Positions 8,527 to 17,716 of a stretch of 64,000 nt of DNA are shown piece after piece. The stretch covers positions 1 through 64,000 of the forward strand of contig CAIOSI010000019.1 of the NCBI GenBank assembly GCA_903860975.1, read 5' to 3'. The stretch's first letter is position 1. Each line of letters opens with the position of its first letter. The position numbers and the translations under genes are program-made. The DNA comes from an uncultured Alphaproteobacteria bacterium. Its GTDB lineage: Bacteria; Pseudomonadota; Alphaproteobacteria; Caulobacterales; Caulobacteraceae. The notes beneath the pieces were generated by a model. The model was given only the letters and a program-made list of their open reading frames with translations, was not told the origin of the DNA and made no database searches.

Positions 8527-10632
8527 ATGCTGATTCGCCGTTCGACCTACGTCCATCTAGCCCCGCTTACCGGGGACCGGGTGCTGATCGTCCATGCGAT
8601 CAGTCATTTGCGCCTGGTGGTCGATACTGAGGTCGCTGGCATCGTGGATTGGTTCGCAACGCCTCGGGACATGCCGGGCGATCTTGCGGCCTTACGCAAA
8701 GGCTTGTCGATCGATGCCGATACGCTCGCCGGCTGTTTGGCGAGCCTGATGGAACGCGGTGTTCTGACCTCTGACGACGAGATTGCCGAAGGCGCAGCCG
8801 TTGCCGAACGGCTCGCTGAGCTGCACGGGCGCGACCCCGGTGAAGCACTTGATCAGCTGCGCCGGCAAGCCGGTGAAGGCTCCAATCCCTACTGGTCCGT
8901 AACGACAGCCTTGGGAGCCGATGACCTCGACGGCGCCAAGCGCCATCGATGGGATGTCCTGTTGTTCGGCGACTGCGATCTACAGATGGAAGCCGACTTC
9001 CTGCGCCGAGAAGCTGCCGCCCGGGATATTGACTTGCGCGTCGCGGCAAGTTTTCCAGACGACTTGCGGCTCGCAAGCGAGCGGCAACATCAGGCGATCT
9101 TCATTGGCGCGCTACGTTCACGTCACCTGGTGGCCCAAGGCTCATCCGCCGACCACGGAGGTGATCCGACGGCGGTTTATATCGCCGAGGCGCGTCATGT
9201 GATCGAAGGCCTGCGCGCCCATTCTGACGCCCCCATCTTGATCGACGGGTTGCCTGAGCCCACGGTCCAGCCCCTAGGTTTTGCCGAACGCGGCCCGCAC
9301 GGCCACCGCAATCGATTCCGCAACGTAAACGCTGGTTTGGAGGCGTTGGCCGACCAATTCAGCGGCGTCTATGTGGTCGATATCGCTGCCGCACTTTCCG
9401 CCCACGGCCTAAACCAGCTCATGGATGACGGCCTGGTCGGCTTCACCCACTTCGGCTCACCAGGTTGGATGCTGCAGCGACCGACCCGTGAACTTGCTGC
9501 CGTACACAATGCCTTCCCTGATCCTGCACCGCTAGCCGCCTTGGTCGGCCCCGACCTTTATCGGCGCGAAGCGGTCGCGGCCCGCGCCCACATGGATCTT
9601 CTTGCCGTCATCATGGGCCTTGGTCGCAAGAAGTGTGTGATCCTGGATCTCGATGGCACGCTTTGGCCGGGTGTCCTGGCCGAAACCGGCGCTCCCTTTG
9701 CCTGGACGCCGGAGATCAGCGGCCACAATTCCTACATCGGCCTCTACTTTGGCTTCCACGAAGCCCTGAAGGCGCTGAAGCGTCGCGGCATTTTGTTGGC
9801 CTGCGTCAGTAAGAACGACGAGGCCTTAGTCCGCGAGCTTTGGACCTACCCGGACCACTATCCGCTCGACCGCCTGCTCACTGCCGACGACTTCGTCACC
9901 TGGCGGGTGAACTGGAAGGACAAGCCCTCCAATATCGTATCGATCGCCGAAGAGCTGGGCTTTGCGCTTGATGCCTTCGTCTTCATCGACGACCACCCGG
10001 TGGAGCGCGAGCGCGTTCGCCAGGAACTGCCTGCAGTCGACGTGCTGGGCGAGGATCCCTTCGCGCTGCGCCGTATCCTGCTCACCGATCCGCGCTTCCA
10101 GACGCTAACGCTTACAGGGGAGTCTGCGGCGCGCACAGATCTGGTGAAGGCGCAATTAGGTCGCGAACGTGAACGCGCCGCTGGTGGCGATGACTTCTTA
10201 GCTTCGCTGCAGGTCGTCACCACATTCGAGCAGCCGACCGATCCGGCGATGCTTGTCCGGGTTGGCGAACTCTTACAGCGGACCACCCAATTCAACACCA
10301 CCGGCCGTACCTTCTCCGAAAGCGAACTCGTGCGGTACGCTGCGGCCGGCCAGGTCTTTGTCGCCCACTGCCGCGATCGTTTCGGTGACTATGGCCTCGT
10401 GGCTGCGGCCATCTTGGACGGCGCAGAAATCGCAGCCTTCGCGATGAGCTGCCGGGTCATCGGCCTGAAGGTCGAACACCAGTTCTTGGGCTATATCCTC
10501 GAGGCCATCGCTGACCAACACACCGAAATCTTGGCGCAAATCATCGAGACCGCGCGTAATGGGCCGGTTCGTCATCTCTACGCCGACAATGGCTTTAGTC
10601 TCGCCGATGGAACCTGGCGAAAAGCCCTCTGA
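8527..10632 (+). CDS. FkbH-like HAD-superfamily protein
   Basis: About 701 residues from ATG 8527, chosen over an upstream in-frame TTG at 8482 that adds 15 residues without a better ribosome site. The HAD motif I DLDGTLWPG lies at residues 374-382 with Asp374 and Asp376; VFIDDHPVERERV downstream is a family hallmark. This defines the HAD subfamily IIIC / FkbH group, whose studied members load a glyceryl unit from 1,3-bisphosphoglycerate onto a carrier protein for polyketides. The first ~110 residues look like a small helical or winged-helix extension, followed by the SGNH-like region usual in this group. The C-terminal ~150 residues resemble an acetyltransferase fold. No carrier protein or polyketide synthase is nearby, so the product is open. 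Confidence 0.85.
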   Translation: MLIRRSTYVHLAPLTGDRVLIVHAISHLRLVVDTEVAGIVDWFATPRDMPGDLAALRKGLSIDADTLAGCLASLMERGVLTSDDEIAEGAAVAERLAELHGRDPGEALDQLRRQAGEGSNPYWSVTTALGADDLDGAKRHRWDVLLFGDCDLQMEADFLRREAAARDIDLRVAASFPDDLRLASERQHQAIFIGALRSRHLVAQGSSADHGGDPTAVYIAEARHVIEGLRAHSDAPILIDGLPEPTVQPLGFAERGPHGHRNRFRNVNAGLEALADQFSGVYVVDIAAALSAHGLNQLMDDGLVGFTHFGSPGWMLQRPTRELAAVHNAFPDPAPLAALVGPDLYRREAVAARAHMDLLAVIMGLGRKKCVILDLDGTLWPGVLAETGAPFAWTPEISGHNSYIGLYFGFHEALKALKRRGILLACVSKNDEALVRELWTYPDHYPLDRLLTADDFVTWRVNWKDKPSNIVSIAEELGFALDAFVFIDDHPVERERVRQELPAVDVLGEDPFALRRILLTDPRFQTLTLTGESAARTDLVKAQLGRERERAAGGDDFLASLQVVTTFEQPTDPAMLVRVGELLQRTTQFNTTGRTFSESELVRYAAAGQVFVAHCRDRFGDYGLVAAAILDGAEIAAFAMSCRVIGLKVEHQFLGYILEAIADQHTEILAQIIETARNGPVRHLYADNGFSLADGTWRKAL

Positions 10633-10677
10633 CGATCGTCCCCACCCTGGACGTGCAGGGATAGGGAGCGCGTAGAG

Positions 10678-12336
10678 TTAGGCCGCCTTCAACCCGTCGC
10701 CATAGACCGGCGCGTCGTCCGACGACAGAAAAGCCCGGCCTCGGATCGCGTCGGAAATTTTCTCGGCGATCATGATCGTAGGCGCATTGGTGTTGCCGCC
10801 GACGAGCGTTGGCATAACCGATGCATCGACGACGCGAAGCCCGGCGATCCCCTGAACTCGGCATTCGGCGTCCACAACAGCCATCGGATCGCCGTCGGCT
10901 CCCATGCGGCAGGTGCCGACGGGATGGTAGATCGTCTCGGCGGTCTTCTTGATCCAGGCGTCGATCTCAGCATCGCTCTGGACGGCTGCACCTGGCGCAT
11001 ATTCTGATGTGCGATAAGGATCGAGCGCAGATTGCTCAGCCACCTTACGCATCATTTTCACGCCCTCACGCAGCGCGCGACGGTCCTCCTCGGCGGCCAG
11101 ATAGTTTGCGAAGATGGCCGGATCGTCGAGCGGGTCAGCAGACTTCAGACCGACCCGTCCGCGGCTTTCAGGTCTTAACTGGCAGACGTGGAAGGTGAAG
11201 CCGTCCTTTTCCACCTGCACCTTGCCATGGTCCTGCATGATCGCCAGCACTGTGTGGATCTGCAGATCAGGCCGGTCGAGATCGGGGCGAGAGCGCAGGA
11301 AAGCGCCCGATTCGAGGAATTGCTGGCGGCCAATTCCCTTGCCGAACAGCATATAGGAAAGCCCGACGCTCAGGGTTTTGATCAGACCCTTGCGCAGGGA
11401 ATAGAGCGTGATCGGCTTGGGGCACACCCACGACAGACAGACGTCCAGGTGATCTTGCAGGTTTGCGCCAACCCCCTTCAGCGCCTTGACGACCTTGATC
11501 CCGTGAGCCGCGAGCTCCTCCGGATCGCCGATGCCGGAAAGCTGCAGGATATGTGGTGACTGAACGGCGCCTGCGCAAAGCAGTACCTCGGCATTCGCGT
11601 AGATGATCTGCTTGGCCTTGGTCTTGTTGTCGTAGACCTCAACACCGCTCGCTCGGCCATCCTCGACGAGAATGCGGGTTGTCCGCATGCCGGTAAGGCA
11701 GGTCAGATTCGATCGCTCCAGCACCGGGTGCAGATAACCTCGCGCAGCGCTCCAACGTTGGCCGTCATGGATGGTCAGCTGGTAGGGCCCAAAGCCTTCC
11801 TGCTGGAAGCCGTTGAAGTCCTTCGTCAGCGGATAACCGGCCTGGGCACCCGCCTGGATCGTCGCGGAATAGATCGGATTTGGAGAAGAGGCCTTGGAGA
11901 CTTTCAACGGCCCCTCGCCGCCATGCCAGGCATCGCCCCCGCCCTCCAGACTTTCCGAGCGCTTGAAGTAAGGCAGCACGTCGGCGTAGCCCCAGCCCGG
12001 CAGACCCATCTGACGCCATTGGTCATAATCGCGGGCATGGCCGCGGATGTAGATCATGCCGTTGATCGAAGACGATCCTCCCCAGCCCTTACCGCGTGGC
12101 CACCAGAGTTTGCGGTCACTCAAATTCGGCTCAGGCTCTGTCCAAAAGCCCCAGTTCTGCGGGCCTTGCTTGCCGATCAGCCCGCCAACACCTGCCGGCA
12201 TCTTGATCATGAGAGAATTGTCCCTGCCGCCGGCCTCCAGCAGCAAAACCCGCTTATCGCCCGTCTCGGTGAGCCGGTTGGCCAATACGCATCCAGCCGA
12301 TCCTGCACCGATAATAATATAGTCGTAGCGATCCAT
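10678..12336 (-). CDS. GMC-family FAD-dependent oxidoreductase (choline/alcohol dehydrogenase type)
   Basis: A 552-residue flavoenzyme. The FAD-binding GAGSAGCVLANRL sits at residues 11-23, GMC signature 1 (GKGWGGSSSINGMIYIRGHA) near 83-102, and signature 2 (GAVQSPHILQLSGIG) near 257. The catalytic His region HPVGTCRMG and the C-terminal VGGNTNAPTIMIAEK complete the family pattern. Length and motifs match BetA/AlkJ-type dehydrogenases, which oxidise alcohols to aldehydes and pass electrons to the respiratory chain. No betaine genes are nearby, so a general alcohol dehydrogenase is as likely as choline dehydrogenase. ATG at 12336. An enoyl-CoA hydratase-like gene lies upstream on the same strand. 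Confidence 0.9.
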   Translation of the reverse strand: MDRYDYIIIGAGSAGCVLANRLTETGDKRVLLLEAGGRDNSLMIKMPAGVGGLIGKQGPQNWGFWTEPEPNLSDRKLWWPRGKGWGGSSSINGMIYIRGHARDYDQWRQMGLPGWGYADVLPYFKRSESLEGGGDAWHGGEGPLKVSKASSPNPIYSATIQAGAQAGYPLTKDFNGFQQEGFGPYQLTIHDGQRWSAARGYLHPVLERSNLTCLTGMRTTRILVEDGRASGVEVYDNKTKAKQIIYANAEVLLCAGAVQSPHILQLSGIGDPEELAAHGIKVVKALKGVGANLQDHLDVCLSWVCPKPITLYSLRKGLIKTLSVGLSYMLFGKGIGRQQFLESGAFLRSRPDLDRPDLQIHTVLAIMQDHGKVQVEKDGFTFHVCQLRPESRGRVGLKSADPLDDPAIFANYLAAEEDRRALREGVKMMRKVAEQSALDPYRTSEYAPGAAVQSDAEIDAWIKKTAETIYHPVGTCRMGADGDPMAVVDAECRVQGIAGLRVVDASVMPTLVGGNTNAPTIMIAEKISDAIRGRAFLSSDDAPVYGDGLKAA

Positions 12337-12527
12337 AGGCCGGGCACACTTCCCTGAACGTTGATTGGTCAGGAGGCGAACCTGACGCGAGCGTCAGGTT
12401 TAGGCAAGGGCTGCTCGATCGCGCCATTGCGGGATCGCGCCATACCGATTGACGCCACAACGCCCTTGGCGGCGGGATTTCGGCCGGCCCGCAGCCTAAG
12501 GCGCAGGGCGTTCCCAAATGTCAGCCA

Positions 12528-13310
12528 TCAACGGCCCTTCCATGCCGGCGCACGCTTCTGCGAGAACGCCAGCGGGCCCTCCACGAAGTCTTCGCTTCGG
12601 TAAAGTGCAGCGATGGCCGGATAGCGGTTCTGGCCCATGAGCGCAGCCTCAAGGCTCGGCTCGTCAAGTCCTCGATAGACCGCCTCCTTCGACGCGCGGA
12701 TCGACATTGGCCCGAGTTCGCAGATACCCTTGGCGAGGGTCCGAGCCGCTGCCATCAGGTCCTGTGGGGCGGTAACCTCGGCGACGAAGCCAAGTTCCCT
12801 TCCCTCTGCAGCAGAGACGCGCCGCGCTGTCAGGATCATGCTCATCGCCCGCTTCGTCCCGATCGCCCGCGGCAGGCGGTGCAAGCCGCCGGCGAGCGCG
12901 GCCAGCCCTACGCGCGGCTCAGGCAATGCGAAAACCGCCGTCTCCGAGGCCAGGATAATATCGCAGGCCAGCGCGATCTCGAACCCTCCGCCCATGGCTA
13001 TACCGTTCACCGCTGCAATCAGCGGCTTGGTCAGGTCGAAGCGGCTGGTGAGGCCCGCGAACCCGGATGGCGGGCTCTCCATCTTGCCACCGCTCGCCTG
13101 ATGTTTGAGGTCATTGCCGGCTGAGAAGGCCCGCTCACCCGCCCCGGTGACGATCGCAACCCATTGCTCCGGGTCGGCCGCGAAGGCGTCGAAAACCTCG
13201 TGCAATTCGAAGTGCGCCGCAGAATGCAGGGCGTTCATCACCTCCGGCCGGTTTAGAGTGACCACCGTCAGCGGTCCCTCGCGCTCCACCTTGATGAATT
13301 CATAGGCCAT
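12528..13310 (-). CDS. Enoyl-CoA hydratase/isomerase family protein
   Basis: A 260-residue crotonase-fold enzyme acting on CoA thioesters. The oxyanion-hole segments are visible: AFSAGNDLKHQ (about 61-71) and AAVNGIAMGGGFEIALACDI (about 98-117). The first catalytic-type acid would lie in PEPRVGLAALAGG. The AGNDL motif resembles carnitinyl-CoA dehydratase (CaiD)-type and other hydratases, but no carnitine genes are present. Substrate specificity cannot be told from sequence. It is transcribed toward the GMC oxidoreductase across about 190 bases. Confidence 0.88.
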   Translation of the reverse strand: MAYEFIKVEREGPLTVVTLNRPEVMNALHSAAHFELHEVFDAFAADPEQWVAIVTGAGERAFSAGNDLKHQASGGKMESPPSGFAGLTSRFDLTKPLIAAVNGIAMGGGFEIALACDIILASETAVFALPEPRVGLAALAGGLHRLPRAIGTKRAMSMILTARRVSAAEGRELGFVAEVTAPQDLMAAARTLAKGICELGPMSIRASKEAVYRGLDEPSLEAALMGQNRYPAIAALYRSEDFVEGPLAFSQKRAPAWKGR

Positions 13311-13464
13311 AGCGTACTCCCGTTTTCGCCACGCTCGACGGAGGCGAAGACTGCGTCAAGTCGATCCCCGAGACGACGCCCCATTATGAGACGTGGCCAC
13401 CAGGCTCAGATCTGACCTCCCAAAGGTCGAAGCGAACCTTCATCGCGGCCTCAAGGCCCAATTC

Positions 13465-13992
13465 TCAGACCGCCCTTAGTTCGCGCCGGTACCGCTTCCA
13501 GTTCTCAACGTAGTGCGCCGCACCACCGGCCAGCATCATTGCCTGGTCAGGTGATATTTCACGGATCACCTTGCCGGGAGCGCCCATGACCAAGGAATTG
13601 TCGGGAATCTCCTTGCCTTCGGTGATCAGGCAATTTGCACCAATCAGGCAATTCTTCCCGATTTTCGCGCCGTTCAGGATGATGGAACCGATACCCACCA
13701 ATGAATTGTCGCCGATTGTACAGCCGTGCAACATCACCATGTGCCCAACTGTCACATTGGCCCCGATCGTGAGAGGTGAACCGGTGTCGGTGTGCAGCAC
13801 CGAGCCATCCTGTACGTTGGAGTTCTCGCCCACGACGATCGGGTCGTTGTCTCCACGCAAGGTGGCGCTCCACCATATCGATGCATTCTTCTTAAGAATC
13901 ACGCGCCCAATAACCGAAGCACTCGGTGCAATCCAGTATTCGTCATCATTCGGTAATTCAGGTGTCACATTTCCCAAGTTGTAAATACTCAT
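13465..13992 (-). CDS. Gamma-class carbonic anhydrase family protein
   Basis: About 175 residues from ATG 13992 (an ATG two codons upstream is also possible). The protein is a left-handed beta-helix of hexapeptide repeats. The three zinc-type histidines lie in the stretch reading VLHTDTG...[10 protein letters not shown], as in Cam-type carbonic anhydrases and YrdA/PaaY proteins. These form trimers with metal at subunit interfaces and interconvert CO2 and bicarbonate, though many relatives have no proven activity. The gene stands alone between the enoyl-CoA hydratase-like gene and the divergent phoH leader. Confidence 0.9.
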   Translation of the reverse strand: MSIYNLGNVTPELPNDDEYWIAPSASVIGRVILKKNASIWWSATLRGDNDPIVVGENSNVQDGSVLHTDTGSPLTIGANVTVGHMVMLHGCTIGDNSLVGIGSIILNGAKIGKNCLIGANCLITEGKEIPDNSLVMGAPGKVIREISPDQAMMLAGGAAHYVENWKRYRRELRAV

Positions 13993-13998
13993 CAGCAC

Positions 13999-14265
13999 AC
14001 CCCGTTTCTTGCAGTAATAGGACCGTTTAACATTTCAGAAACCACGCTACGTTCATTGTAGTCAGGCGATTCGAGAGGGCGATAACCCTTTTGAAATCCG
14101 CTGCGGGGTCGAAGTTCGGCTCTGTGTCTCGCGCTGGACGGAGTTGATGGCGCTAAGTGTGTTGTCCCCTCGGATCCTCGGATCCGGACCGGCATCCCGG
14201 GAAGACCCTCCCGGAACGAGTCTGGGACGCGCTTGTCACCGGCTTCGATTCACCCCGACCACCCA
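13999..14265 (+). other. Structured phoH leader / candidate small RNA
   Basis: This GC-rich region without a protein gene has several short perfect hairpins. Examples are CCGGGA-AGACCC-TCCCGG (about 14197-14214) and overlapping GGATCC repeats near 14171-14187. It ends directly at a terminator-like hairpin with a T-run (14265-14299) just before phoH. This is what an independent small RNA, or an attenuated phoH leader, would look like. I could not match it to a known RNA family; a TTCGATTCA stretch looks like a tRNA T-loop, but no tRNA can be folded around it. Confidence 0.35.
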
Positions 14266-14299
14266 AAGGGCGCTCCATGGCGGAGACGCCCTTTTTTCT
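14265..14299 (+). terminator. Terminator-like hairpin before phoH
   Basis: AAGGGCG-CTCC pairs with GGAG-A-CGCCCTT across a five-base loop, followed by CTTTTTTCTT. This is a strong intrinsic-terminator shape 20 bases upstream of the phoH start codon, so it would stop any transcript entering from upstream or act as an attenuator. Confidence 0.65.
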
Positions 14300-14319
14300 T
14301 GTCCCCACGGAGGCTTTTT

Positions 14320-15096
14320 ATGACCAAGCGAGCCCTGAAGCGACAGCTGCGCGAAGGCGCGTTCGACGCCGGACAATTTGCCGGTGATGATAAAATTCGT
14401 CGGCTTCCGCTTGATCGCGACCGGGGCTGGTCCCCGCTCGCCCATCATAATTCGAATGACGAACGCGACCAGGGCTACCTCAAGACGATCAAGGCCAAAT
14501 CTCCGGGCCAGGAACAGATGATCAAGGCCATCGATGACAAAAACCTGGTGATGGCGCTGGGGCCGGCAGGTACTGGCAAGACCTATTTGGCCATCGCAAA
14601 GGCTGTTGAAGCTTTGGAAAGTGGCAGCGTCGGTCGCATCGTCCTATCGCGTCCTGCCGTGGAGGCCGGCGAGAGCATCGGTTATCTGCCCGGTGACGCC
14701 GAAGATAAGCTCGCGCCCTATCTTCGGCCGCTCTACGACGCGCTCTCCGATCGCCTCAGCATGAAGCGCGTGCGCGCCCTGATGGCTGAAGGCGCCATCG
14801 AGATCGCGCCGGTCGGGTTCATGCGCGGGCGCACGCTGAACAACGCCTTCATCGTCATCGACGAGGCCCAGAACTGCACCTACGTGCAGCTCAAGATGCT
14901 GCTCACCCGCCTGGGCTGGCACTCGACTATGGTGGTCACCGGCGACCCGGACCAGTCGGACCTGCTGGCGGAATTCTCCGGCCTGCGGACCGTCGCCGAG
15001 AAGCTGGAAGCCGTCGGCAATATCGCCGTCGTCCGCCTCGCCGACCGCGACATCGTCCGCCACCCGCTGGTGGCCGAGATGCTGGGCGTTCTGTAG
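14320..15096 (+). CDS. PhoH-like ATPase
   Basis: About 258 residues from ATG 14320. This start was chosen because ACGGAGG (14307-14313) is well placed and the upstream extension lies inside a terminator hairpin. The P-loop GPAGTGKT and the Walker B-type VIDEAQN define the PhoH family of RNA-associated ATPases, with SRPAVEAGESIGYLPGD as another conserved block. In many alphaproteobacteria phoH adjoins ybeY and corC, but neither is here, so this is probably the stand-alone type. The cellular role of the family is still poorly defined. Confidence 0.92.
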   Translation: MTKRALKRQLREGAFDAGQFAGDDKIRRLPLDRDRGWSPLAHHNSNDERDQGYLKTIKAKSPGQEQMIKAIDDKNLVMALGPAGTGKTYLAIAKAVEALESGSVGRIVLSRPAVEAGESIGYLPGDAEDKLAPYLRPLYDALSDRLSMKRVRALMAEGAIEIAPVGFMRGRTLNNAFIVIDEAQNCTYVQLKMLLTRLGWHSTMVVTGDPDQSDLLAEFSGLRTVAEKLEAVGNIAVVRLADRDIVRHPLVAEMLGVL

Positions 15097-15272
15097 CCCA
15101 AGCCCCCTTTCGCCTCTTGCGAGAAGGGTTGCCTCAAAATCTGATGGATGGGGTCGCGCACCCCCTCGCGCGCGATCCCGCTCCAACCGATGGCAGCGGC
15201 TTAGCTCGCAGGCTTCGAGGGTCGCCCGATCTTCGCCGAAGCAGGTGCTTGATCGGATAGCTTCCGCCCTGT

Positions 15273-15297
15273 AGATAGTTAGTCAACCTAACTATCT
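15273..15297. promoter_or_regulatory. Palindromic operator for the MarR regulator
   Basis: A perfect 10-bp inverted repeat: AGATAGTTAG (15273-15282), spacer TCAAC, CTAACTATCT (15288-15297). It is AT-rich in a GC-rich setting and lies 11 bases before the start codon of the MarR regulator. Size and position fit an autoregulatory MarR operator covering the promoter of the regulator-efflux operon. Confidence 0.75.
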
Positions 15298-15308
15298 GAA
15301 CAGGTCTC

Positions 15309-15758
15309 ATGCCCGAGCCCGCGACCGAAGCTCTTGATATGGCCCTTCTTGCAGAAGCCTTGCGCGGGCCGTTGTTGCGGGTGTCGCGAAAGCTTCGTCA
15401 GGAAGCCCAAAAGATCGGACTTTCGGCTCAAGACGCACTCATTCTGGGCCACATCAGGAAAAACCCGGGCGTTGGTGTGAGCGGTCTGGCCGAGTTCGAT
15501 CAGATCTCGCGGCCCACCATGTCGAGCCACGTCAAACGGCTGGAGGCCTCTGGGTGGCTGAGCCGCACAGACCATGCCGATGACCGCCGCCGCTCGGGGC
15601 TGACGCTGACGGCGGCCGGACTTCGCAAGATCGAAATGCTTCGGCGTCGTCGCAACGACTGGCTCGCGGCACGCCTGGTTCACCTGTCGCCCTGCGAACG
15701 CGAAGCCCTGATGGCCGCAGCGGTCCCCCTGCTCAAGCTCGTGACCCTGGCTGCATGA
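15309..15758 (+). CDS. MarR-family transcriptional regulator
   Basis: A 149-residue winged-helix repressor. The recognition region SRPTMSSHVKRLEASGWLSR and the wing motif DHADDRRRSGLTLT are diagnostic for MarR. Such proteins are dimers that leave their palindromic operator when a phenolic or drug ligand binds. The operator candidate lies directly upstream. Its stop codon overlaps the start of the efflux gene (ATGA), so the two are translationally coupled. By inference it represses itself and the pump. Confidence 0.92.
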   Translation: MPEPATEALDMALLAEALRGPLLRVSRKLRQEAQKIGLSAQDALILGHIRKNPGVGVSGLAEFDQISRPTMSSHVKRLEASGWLSRTDHADDRRRSGLTLTAAGLRKIEMLRRRRNDWLAARLVHLSPCEREALMAAAVPLLKLVTLAA

Positions 15759-17236
15759 CCAAACAGGCTGAGGAGATTTTAGAAACAGACGCCCTTGACG
15801 AGGGCGCCGCCGACGCTGCCGCGGTCCTCAACGAGGGCCGTGACGCCAATCTCAGGGGCTGGGTCGTCCCAGCGATCATCGGCTCGGCGCTGCTCATGCA
15901 GACGCTGAACGCCACCTCGATCAACAACGCGCTTCCCAGTATGGCGCGCGCGGTGCACGTCGAGCCGCTGCGACTGAACCTTGCGATCACGATGTATCTG
16001 CTTGCCTCGGCGGTCTTCCTTCCGATCTCGGGGTGGATGGCCGACCGCTTTGGCGCCAAGCGTATTTTGATGATCGCCATGGTGCTCTACGCCACCACGT
16101 CGGCAGCTTGTGGCCTCGCCAACAACCTGACAGAGCTCGTCATTTTTCGCCTGGCTCAGGGTTGCGCCGGAGCCATGATGGGCCCTGTCGGCCGGCTCGT
16201 CCTGCTGCGTACGACACCAAAGAACGAGCTGGTCGGCGCCATGTCCGTGGTGACCATGCCCGCCCTTCTGGGGCCCGTCGTCGGACCCGTGCTGGGCGGC
16301 GCTATCGTCACCTTCGTCAGTTGGCGGTGGATCTTCTTCCTCAACTTGCCGTTGGCGTTCGCCGGCGTCCTGTTGGTCCGCGCGTTCGTACCGCAGGTGA
16401 AAGAACAAGTCGTCTCGCCGATCGACTGGCCGGGTATATTCCTAACAGGCTTTGGCCTGGCGGGATTGATTCTGGGGTTCGAGAACCTCGGCCGAAACGT
16501 CCTGCCGCCGCTGGCGGTCGCGGGCCTTTTCGGCGGAGGCTTGGCCTGCCTTGGCCTCTACTGGGTGCACGCACGGAATAATCCTCACGCCATCCTCGAT
16601 CTGTCGATATTTCGAATTCCCACATTCCAGGCCTCGGTGCTGGGCGGGGCTTTCTTCCGACTGGTTCCGGGCGCCACACCGTTCCTCCTGGCCATGTTGC
16701 TGCAAGTCGGGTTTGGAATGAGCGCTTTCGCCGCCGGCCTGATGACCTTTATTTCTGCCGTCGGGGCGCTCGTCATGAAGACGACGGCGCCTCCGATCCT
16801 GCGACGGTTTGGCTTTCGCAGTGTGCTGATCATTAACGGCGTCATCTGCGCAGCGACATTCATGGTCTACGCGCTTTTCAAGATCGATACGCCGCACTGG
16901 GTGATCATGGTGGCGCTGGCCGTAGGCGGCTTCTTCCGTTCCCTGCAGTTCACCAGTCTGAACGGCATGGCCTATGCCGATCTTGAGCAGACCCACATGA
17001 GTCGCGGCACCACCACCGCTTCCATGGCCCAGCAGTTCGTACAGTCAGTAAGCATCGGGCTGGCCGCGACATTGCTGCACTTCTTGATGCTGCAGCGAGG
17101 CGAAACGCATCTGACGGGCCAAGCCGTGGCACCGGCCTTCGCGATTATCGGAGCCCTGACCCTGGTCTCGCTGTTCTGGTTCATTCGCCTTCCGGCGAAC
17201 GCCGGCGACGAAATGAACAACCGCGTAAAGGCCTAG
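15755..17236 (+). CDS. MFS drug efflux transporter, DHA2 (EmrB/QacA) type
   Basis: A 493-residue inner-membrane proton antiporter with about 14 hydrophobic segments, as in the DHA2 family. The motif A-type loop GWMADRFGAKRILM follows the second segment, and a motif C-type stretch (GPVVGPVLGG) lies in segment five. Such pumps expel lipophilic compounds; EmrB types usually need an EmrA adaptor, which is absent here. It is coupled to the preceding MarR gene by a 4-base overlap and ends 4 bases into the convergent DUF2188 gene. Confidence 0.92.
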   Translation: MTKQAEEILETDALDEGAADAAAVLNEGRDANLRGWVVPAIIGSALLMQTLNATSINNALPSMARAVHVEPLRLNLAITMYLLASAVFLPISGWMADRFGAKRILMIAMVLYATTSAACGLANNLTELVIFRLAQGCAGAMMGPVGRLVLLRTTPKNELVGAMSVVTMPALLGPVVGPVLGGAIVTFVSWRWIFFLNLPLAFAGVLLVRAFVPQVKEQVVSPIDWPGIFLTGFGLAGLILGFENLGRNVLPPLAVAGLFGGGLACLGLYWVHARNNPHAILDLSIFRIPTFQASVLGGAFFRLVPGATPFLLAMLLQVGFGMSAFAAGLMTFISAVGALVMKTTAPPILRRFGFRSVLIINGVICAATFMVYALFKIDTPHWVIMVALAVGGFFRSLQFTSLNGMAYADLEQTHMSRGTTTASMAQQFVQSVSIGLAATLLHFLMLQRGETHLTGQAVAPAFAIIGALTLVSLFWFIRLPANAGDEMNNRVKA

Positions 17237-17472
17237 CCTTCGACGTCGCTGTGCGGCCGGTCGTGACCGTCGGAAAGTTCCTCACGCCACTGGCCATGGG
17301 CGTCCTCATAGACGATGCCGTGCGTGTCACCGCCAACCCGCTGTTCGTCAGCGGCACGCCGGGCGGCCTTCAACGCGACATCGTGACTTTGGACGGTCTC
17401 GGAATAGGACCCGTCAACCTGATAGGCCCAGCCGCCATCGTGCTGGACGATCTTGTAGGTGACGTGGCTCAT
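17233..17472 (-). CDS. DUF2188 family protein
   Basis: A small 79-residue soluble protein. It opens with VTYKIVQHDGGWAYQVDG and continues with a HDVALKAARRAADEQR helix and a C-terminal DAHGQWREE strand, the pattern I recall for DUF2188. Its function is unknown. The start at 17472 is preceded on the minus strand by a GGAGACG ribosome site. It converges on the efflux gene with a 4-base overlap. The 244 bases between it and the alkylsulfatase 3' end hold nothing I recognise. Confidence 0.75.
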   Translation of the reverse strand: MSHVTYKIVQHDGGWAYQVDGSYSETVQSHDVALKAARRAADEQRVGGDTHGIVYEDAHGQWREELSDGHDRPHSDVEG

Positions 17473-17716
17473 CTAACGTCTCCAAGAATGCTTCCCACCC
17501 TAGATGGGTAAGGCCTGAGGGCGCTGCAATCACCGGTCGCGCACTATTCGTAAAACGCGAAGACGGCTAAGGCCCATCGCCATACCGATCGTCGCCTCCA
17601 CGAGACGGCTCGGAGACAAACCTGCCGATGCCATCGGTCGTTGCGAACTGCGCTGAGGGCGAAACGCTGGTTTTGCAGACGCCCCAGAAGGCGCCTATGA
17701 AATCGTCACAACGCGT

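Noticed and set aside
14220-14262. tRNA-like T-loop (TTCGATTCA) before phoH
   Set aside because: The flanking bases do not pair into a T-stem and no acceptor or anticodon arm can be formed.
15104-15128. Imperfect hairpin after phoH as a terminator
   Set aside because: The stem has a bulge and no T-run follows.
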